Shown: piece by piece, positions 58,405-64,000 of the stretch
How positions within the stretch are numbered: the first letter of the stretch is position 1
Layout of the letters: each line of letters starts with the position of its first letter
Assembly (NCBI GenBank): GCA_963082975.1
Contig: OY720345.1
Span: 11,062,491-11,126,490 of the forward strand
DNA length: 64,000 bases
Origin: Labia minor
Lineage: Eukaryota > Arthropoda > Insecta > Dermaptera > Spongiphoridae
Direction of reading: 5' to 3'
Notes under the pieces: model-generated
Database searches by the model: none
What the model saw: only the letters and a program-made list of their open reading frames with translations
Told to the model about the DNA's origin: nothing
Position numbers and translations under genes: made by a program

Positions 58405-58797
58405 CGAGGGTGGGGTGAAATGTTTCTCGCCTGACCAAGAAAAACGATGTTTTAACAATTTTTTTTTTGCTTTATTTTTCAACATTCAAGATAGCTGAGA
58501 CCTACCTGTACGATGTCAGCTGAACACGTGCGAAATATTTTGCACAACCATTTGAATATGAAAAGCTGTGTGCAACGTGTGTGCCGCATTTGCTAACGTT
58601 AGACCAAAAACGGATTCGAAAAACCATTTCTACCGACAATTTGGCGCTGTAGGCGTAATCCAAAAGAATTTTTGCTTCGATTCATTACTGTTGATGAGAC
58701 TTAAATTAAATGAAATTTAATTAATTAAATTAGTTAAATTAATTAGAACACCGTTATGAGAAATGTATCAGTGTTGATTCCATATAATTTTAATTAA
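58405..58797 (+). mobile_element. Mariner-derived MITE (family A, copy 3, 3'-truncated)
   Basis: Left TIR CGAGGGTGGGGTGAAATGTT after TA. The body is as in the copies at 3914 and 11653, including the AT-rich filler after GATGAGACTTAAAT and the CCGTTATGAGAAATGTATCA remnant. The right TIR is absent: homology stops at GTGTTGATT. Confidence 0.85.
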
Positions 58798-58799
58798 TT

Positions 58800-59240
58800 A
58801 ATTCAAAAATTCAATTTCAAAAGATTAATATACTATCATTTATATTTTTAAATTTCATTTTTAAAAAATATTAATTTTAATTTCTGACATAGTAATAAAA
58901 TTAATCAACTGGTATTCCAAAGGAGAGACTTGGTAATAATCTCTGTCAGAGTTGACTTTCAATATAATTTCTATAGAAAATTTTCAGTCCAACCAGCTGA
59001 AAATTAAAAGAAATATATTATATAATATGTATATCTATGAATTTGATTTAATTTATGATTTTGATTTAATTAGTTAAAATTTTTAGATTAATTATTTAGA
59101 TTAATTGAATTGTTCATTTAAATTAAATTAGCCATCTTACATATTAATTTATTATATTATGTTGAATATTTTTGAAACCGGGTACGCGGGTAAGCCCTAT
59201 TAGCTTACCTCAAGGAGTAGCGCCCTTGCCCAGTAGCGAG
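58800..59240. other. AT-rich stretch with a GC-richer patch
   Basis: The patch 59175-59245 (CGGGTACGCGGGTAAGCCCT...) is GC-richer than its surroundings and abuts a hAT MITE. It has no recognised identity. Confidence 0.4.
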
Positions 59241-59249
59241 CTTCTATAA

Positions 59250-59508
59250 CAGTGATTCCCAAACTGTGAGCGGGGGGGAGCCGCTTCGACGTCATAACGG
59301 AGCCGCGAAAAAATTTCCTAATACTTGAAATTTTTTGGTTCTAAAAAAAATGCTCAAACGTTTTTTCAAAATTTTTTCAATTTGCTTCTAAAAAAAAGGT
59401 AAACCGCTTCTTCCGGTTTTCGAAATATAGTCACCCTAATTAAGGGAGCCAAGGAAAAAATCCGATGTATTATGGGAGCCGTATACCGAAAAAGTTTGGG
59501 AACCTCTG
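59250..59508. mobile_element. hAT MITE with near-perfect 8-bp target duplication
   Basis: Ends CAGTGATTCCCAAACTGTG and AGTTTGGGAACCTCTG. Flanks TTCTATAA and TTTTATAA differ by one base. Interior has GGAGCCGC blocks and GCTTCTAAAAAAAAGGTAAA. Confidence 0.85.
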
Positions 59509-59520
59509 TTTTATAATATT

Positions 59521-59773
59521 AAGCCTAGTTTACACGGGCTTAGTACTTGTCATTAGTTCAGGGGTGGGCAAATACTTTTAAGCGCAGGCCAAAATGAAAT
59601 TTTCAAAATGTCTTATATTTCGAAAACAGTAATAAAAAAAATATCTTTTTTTTAGAGACATATTGAATGAAAAATCAAAATACGAGCCAACTTTTTCAAA
59701 AAGCCCGCGCTTAAAAGTATTTGCCGACCACTGAACTAATGACAAGTACTAAGCCCATGTAAACTAGGCTTTA
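59521..59773. mobile_element. Foldback MITE family E, copy 3
   Basis: Ends AAGCCTAGTTTACACGGGCT and its inverse, with inner CAGGGGTGGGCAAATACTTT on the left and its inverse (one change) on the right. It lies 5 bp from the hAT duplication at 59509-59516. Confidence 0.8.
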
Positions 59774-59774
59774 G

Positions 59775-61615
59775 GGGAAAAAATTGAGACACTTTGTCTA
59801 GTTCATGACACCCTGATTAAAAAAAAAAATAAAATAATTAAAAAGAATGTAAAACAAAAAAGTGACAGATTATCTTGTCACAGACCCTTCTCTCTCTTAC
59901 CTTTTCCCTTCCTTTCTTCTACCCTTATATGTAGATTCAAAAAGTTTCCTAATCCGGGGAGCCTATTGATGCAGTCAATATGTGTCTAAAATTATTTATA
60001 TAATAATTAATTTAATTAATTAATTTAATTTTAATTTCCGGAAGATCGTGAATTTTTAGCGTGGCTTCTTACTTTCCTATTGCAATTTTCGATGTCAAAG
60101 GAGTTTGAATCTATTGGTAAAGTTCCCTTGCTTTGAGAACGGAAACCCTTGCTAATAAGGCATGTTCTTGCCCCTATATCGTGTGTAAAGTTTAAGTTTA
60201 ACTTAAGTTTCCCTTTCTACTTCCTCCCTTCATCCATCATCCTCTTTCCATCTCTTTCTATATTTATTTTTTATAGTATTTAGTATTAAATATTCATGAT
60301 TTTTTTTTATAATCGATAAAGGAATTTACATGTTTCTTGGAATAAGTACAATTACACCACCACTGTGCCCTTTCAAAATTCAAAAGACACCCTCTTCTTC
60401 ATATAATCGTTTTGTGCCTCGATTTTAATCCCTTATCAGATGGCATGATCTTCTTCATCTTTTGAATCTACTTAACGACATTCATTCAAATTCAATTTAT
60501 CATTTCAACTCATCTGTTCAATAAACAGTAACATTTTTTTCCTTCTCTACTCTTACATCACATTATTTCATTAATTTCATAATTTGAATAAATTATATTT
60601 ATAATTATGATGTTTAATTATTATTATTATTATTATTATGAAAAACCAGCGCAAAATCTCGGTTTTAGTGATGATTTTTTCCGCAAAAAATAATTCTTAA
60701 TGAGCACACGAAATTCACTTTTTTCCATTTTCTTCTACAAATCACAAGATAATCTGCTATTAATGGATGTCAAACAAAAACTAAAAGACCCATCTGGTTT
60801 AAATTTCGACAGGTGTCAGCTGCTAGGAGCAATGTTACCATTTCATTAAAGATACAGGAAATTCAAAAAGTTATTGACCTGCAGTCGTACAAATGATTTC
60901 TAATAAATCAACATTTTTTTTAAAAAAAAACAAATTTTAGAACTTTTAGAATTCAAATAGTTAAAAAATAACTTATCAAAACGAAAATGATATAAATAGT
61001 TTGTTATAATACAAGGTGACTTATCGTTTTGCAAAACTCTGAGATAAAATTAATAAAACTTTAAATAAAAATTTCTATTTTATAATAAATATGCTAAATA
61101 TATATAATATATCTATATGAAAGTATTTATTCAAAATTCTTATATGTAATTTTATAAAGTAACAATTCACAGATCATATTAATACTCGTTAATTAAATTC
61201 ATTTCATTCAATTGATTTCAATCCATAATTAAATTTCAATCTCTTTCAATTGATATATTAATTATATGAATAATACAAATCAATCAAAGTTAACATATGA
61301 ATTGATTTGGTTAAAAATAAAATTAAATATTTTCTATATATTTAAAAGATTATTTCTCTCTCTCTCTCTCTCTCTTCTCTCTTAAAGCTTTTTGTTGTTT
61401 GTAATAAATAACAATTAAAACTACAATTGAAAATTATCCAAAATTAAAATTTACCCACAATGAATAGCACTGAAAAGTGTTTTAATCTAATCTATAACAC
61501 TTTGCAATTTTGCAATAAATCTTTCAATATATCATTTATACACTATGATAAAGTTATATGAATCTAACAAATTATTAATTATTATCATTAAGTAACAAAT
61601 TAATGTTTGCTTGTT
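59775..61615. other. Mixed AT-rich stretch without recognised genes
   Basis: Less AT-rich patches occur at 59870-60260, 60350-60490 and 60650-60890. In none could I find a splice-bounded or sustained open frame. (ATT)n occurs at 60620-60640 and (CT)n at 61354-61383. Confidence 0.4.
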
Positions 61616-62210
61616 ACTATCTTGCAAGAGATAGTATTGCGATCACGAAAATTTTCGATGTCGAGATTTTGATGTTTTTATACGTTTTGAAGGTTCCTGA
61701 ATTTTTTTCACTAAGGTTGAGAAAAATGTTTCTCTGTGTGTGTATGTATGTAGACAAGATTATGAAAAAATGATTTGAGCTAGAATCATCAAATTTGGTA
61801 TACGGGCATTATTCAAAATTCGTAGTTTTCTATCAACTTTTGAGAAAATGTAGCTCAACCAGAAGAGGGTCATTACCTACCACGTTTTGATTTTTTTCTC
61901 CTCTAAACTGACCGTAAAAAGAAAGATATATGTTTGATAATTATTCACATGATTAAAAATTGTATAAAACTGTTATATATAGAATTTTAGCTTGATTGAA
62001 TCGCTGAAAGTACCAGAATTAATTTTTTAACACTGCAAATCTCACGCACCAACACGTGACGTGGTGCCATCAACAAAAAGCCAAACATGCGCTGGTTTAA
62101 TATTTATTATTTATAATTTATAATTAATTAAATTTAATTTAAATATAATATATTATGTTATTTAATCCAATTCAAATTGCGATATAGTCGAGTGGAGACA
62201 CTCCAGCTTA
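61616..62210 (+). mobile_element. Helentron-like element, family B copy 5
   Basis: Complete ends: ACTATCTTGCAAGAGATAGT at the left and ATTGCGATATAGTCGAGTGG then AGACACTCCAGCTTA at the right. The microsatellite is short (TCTCTGTGTGTGTATGTATG, 61731-61752), while copy 1 has about 65 bp there. Confidence 0.75.
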
Positions 62211-62214
62211 ATTT

Positions 62215-63145
62215 AAGCATATATTTATGTATGTGTATATACATAATATTAAAAATCATTATTATTAAAATAATTAGAATAATATTTGAATTATATTAAT
62301 AGTTATTATACATAAATAAAAGGAAAAAAAATTATAGGTTTACTAAAATGTTAAAAAATGAAAAGTAATTAAACAGACATACATCGGTCTAAGTAAATTG
62401 TTATTATATTAATAAAGTATACTTAATATACATATAACTACGCGCCGTTATGCTTGTTTAGTAAAATTGAAATAAAAGATACAAGATGATATTTGCTAAG
62501 TTAAGTGCAAATATAATATAATTTAAATAATAATATTTTTAGAAGGATAATAATTTTTAGAAAAAACACATTAACTAGCCATCATATAAAAATTACTATT
62601 AAATAAAAGTAAATGAAGTTCATACTAATATATTAAAAATCCTAAAATTGTATTCTAGCTATTGTATTATAAATAATAAATATTTAATGAGAAATAAATA
62701 TTTTATTGTAGATATAAATCTTTGTTATTTTATTTCTTTCATTATATTTTTATGAATTAAATTTGAATGAAGAAATAAAATATAAAATGTGACGATTTTT
62801 TTTCTTTTATTGAAAAAGACTTTATTAATTGGTATTGAATACTAAAACATTTTTTTTTTCAATTCTATTAACAGTAATAAAAAAAAATAATAAAAAATAA
62901 AAATATTACGTATAAATTGAATATTACAAAGAATCTTGTACTATTTGAGTAATAATTATTTGACCAAATATATCAAAATATATTACCTATATGTATTATT
63001 TAGTGATTTTTTTTTACAGTTACCAGACATTTTTGTATCAATATATGGAGATAAATGATAAAGTAAAAATATAAAAAAAAAATGATTGTTTTTATTCTTA
63101 GAAATATTGGAAATATTCACGTACTTCCAATACTTTTCCTTATTA
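62215..63145. other. AT-rich stretch without recognised genes
   Basis: Nothing recognised apart from homopolymer runs. Confidence 0.4.
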
Positions 63146-63149
63146 AATA

Positions 63150-63598
63150 ACTAAAATAAGTAAAAAAAGAAATCTTTTTAAAAAACACACTTTACTTAAA
63201 ATTGCACTAAAAAGTAAAAAATAAAATCACTGTAAAGTGTGTGCGCTCAAATTATAATAACACCGTAAAAGCACACACTTTACAGTGATTTTATTTTTTG
63301 CTTAAATTTATTTTATACTTTTAGTAGAACTGCTATCGCCATCTATGATTGAAATAGTGAACTATTCCATATTCCGCATATGAAAGTTTAGTTAATTAAT
63401 TACCACTAATAGATAAATAATTCAGTGGATTTTTCAATTGATTCGTGTATTATTAGCAGGAGCAAGCGCGTATGCAAAATTTCAAGTTGATTGAATGACG
63501 GGAAGTTGTTGAAATATCGATTATAAAATGCCGCGGACAAACCGCCCGCGTACAAACAAACGGACAACCGGACAGTGTGAGTTAAGTAAAGTGTATTA
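63150..63598. mobile_element. Family F element, copy 2
   Basis: The left arm and body match 51667-52190 (ACACACTTTACTTAAAATTG; AACTGCTATCGCCATCTATG; GTTAAGTAAAGTGTATTAA). The right arm of the internal hairpin is about 50 bp shorter. It is flanked by plain AT-rich DNA, with no mariner, so the unit moves independently. Confidence 0.75.
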
Positions 63599-63698
63599 AT
63601 AAATAAATAAATACAAATCTAATCAAACAATTTTCACTTTTTATAGTTTTCTTTCCTCTAAAGTTAATTAATATTAATTTTATCCCTCTATTATATAG

Positions 63699-64000
63699 AA
63701 GCCTAGTTTACACTGGCTTAGTACTTGTCACTAGGCTTAAAGTTCAATTTACACGTGCTTAGTACTTGTCATTAGTTCAAGGGTGGGCAAATACTTTTAA
63801 TGCGGGCTTTTTGAACTCCCGCCGGCCCGTTGAAAAAGTTGGCTCTTATTTTAATTTTTCGTTCAGTATGTCTCTAAAAAATAAAGATACATTTTTTTTT
63901 ATTAGTGTTTTCGAAATATGGTCCTCCGGCACGGAACACATTTTGAAAATTTTATTTTGGCCCGCGCTTAAAAGTATTTGCCCACCCCTGAACTAATGAC
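63699..64000. mobile_element. Foldback MITE family E, copy 4 (runs off the window)
   Basis: Starts with a duplicated fragment of the terminal repeat (63699-63739), then the full arm with TCATTAGTTCAAGGGTGGGC, core, and most of the right arm (GCGCTTAAAAGTATTTGCCC...). Only the outer end is cut by the window edge. Confidence 0.78.

Noticed and set aside
1-64000. CRISPR array, bacterial operon, rRNA or viral insertion
   Set aside because: No regularly spaced direct repeats with unique spacers, no long bacterial-style genes, no rRNA-like segment, and no recognisable viral protein anywhere in the window.

Overview
The window reads as AT-rich animal nuclear DNA, most likely from an arthropod and probably an insect. 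There is no bacterial-style gene packing. Coding DNA appears only as short exons with GT..AG borders, and the rest is introns or intergenic DNA full of microsatellites and transposable elements (mariner, hAT, jockey-type LINEs, tRNA-derived SINEs). The species cannot be named from sequence alone.

The one host gene I can identify is a minus-strand orthologue of USH1G/SANS (ANKS4B family), an ankyrin-repeat, SAM and PDZ-ligand scaffold. Three consecutive internal exons are visible (16268-16411, 4432-4653, 731-999). Their phases join without a break into about 211 residues: the ankyrin repeats, then the start of the charged coiled-coil region. The first few codons lie above 16.4 kb and were not found. 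The C-terminal part (SAM domain, PDZ ligand) lies beyond position 1, outside the window. Introns of about 11.6 kb and 3.4 kb are packed with transposons. Everything from 16.4 to 64 kb is either a giant first intron or upstream intergenic DNA.

The rest is a layered transposon landscape. Two dispersed families (called B and C here) have the same unusual plan: a 5' terminal block whose inverted copy lies just inside a 3' hairpin, an internal simple-repeat tract, a CAGCTTA or CAACTTA end, and insertion in T runs without obvious target duplication. This looks like non-autonomous Helentron (Helitron2/HINE-like) elements. Family C also carries two CRE octamers exactly 20 bp apart. Other elements are short hAT MITEs with 8-bp target duplications; mariner MITEs with 50-bp TIRs and a shared internal deletion; TA-flanked Tc1/mariner relics; three copies of one LINE 3' region; a jockey relic; an R2-like LINE relic split by a family C element and a hAT MITE; two SINE types, one with a 16-bp target duplication; long near-perfect palindromes; and Penelope-like foldbacks with a stem-loop plus CGAAACG motif.

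Nesting gives a relative order. The R2-like relic and LINEs are old, B and C elements land in them, and hAT MITEs and one SINE land on top. No CRISPR array, rRNA, functional tRNA gene or intact transposase was seen.
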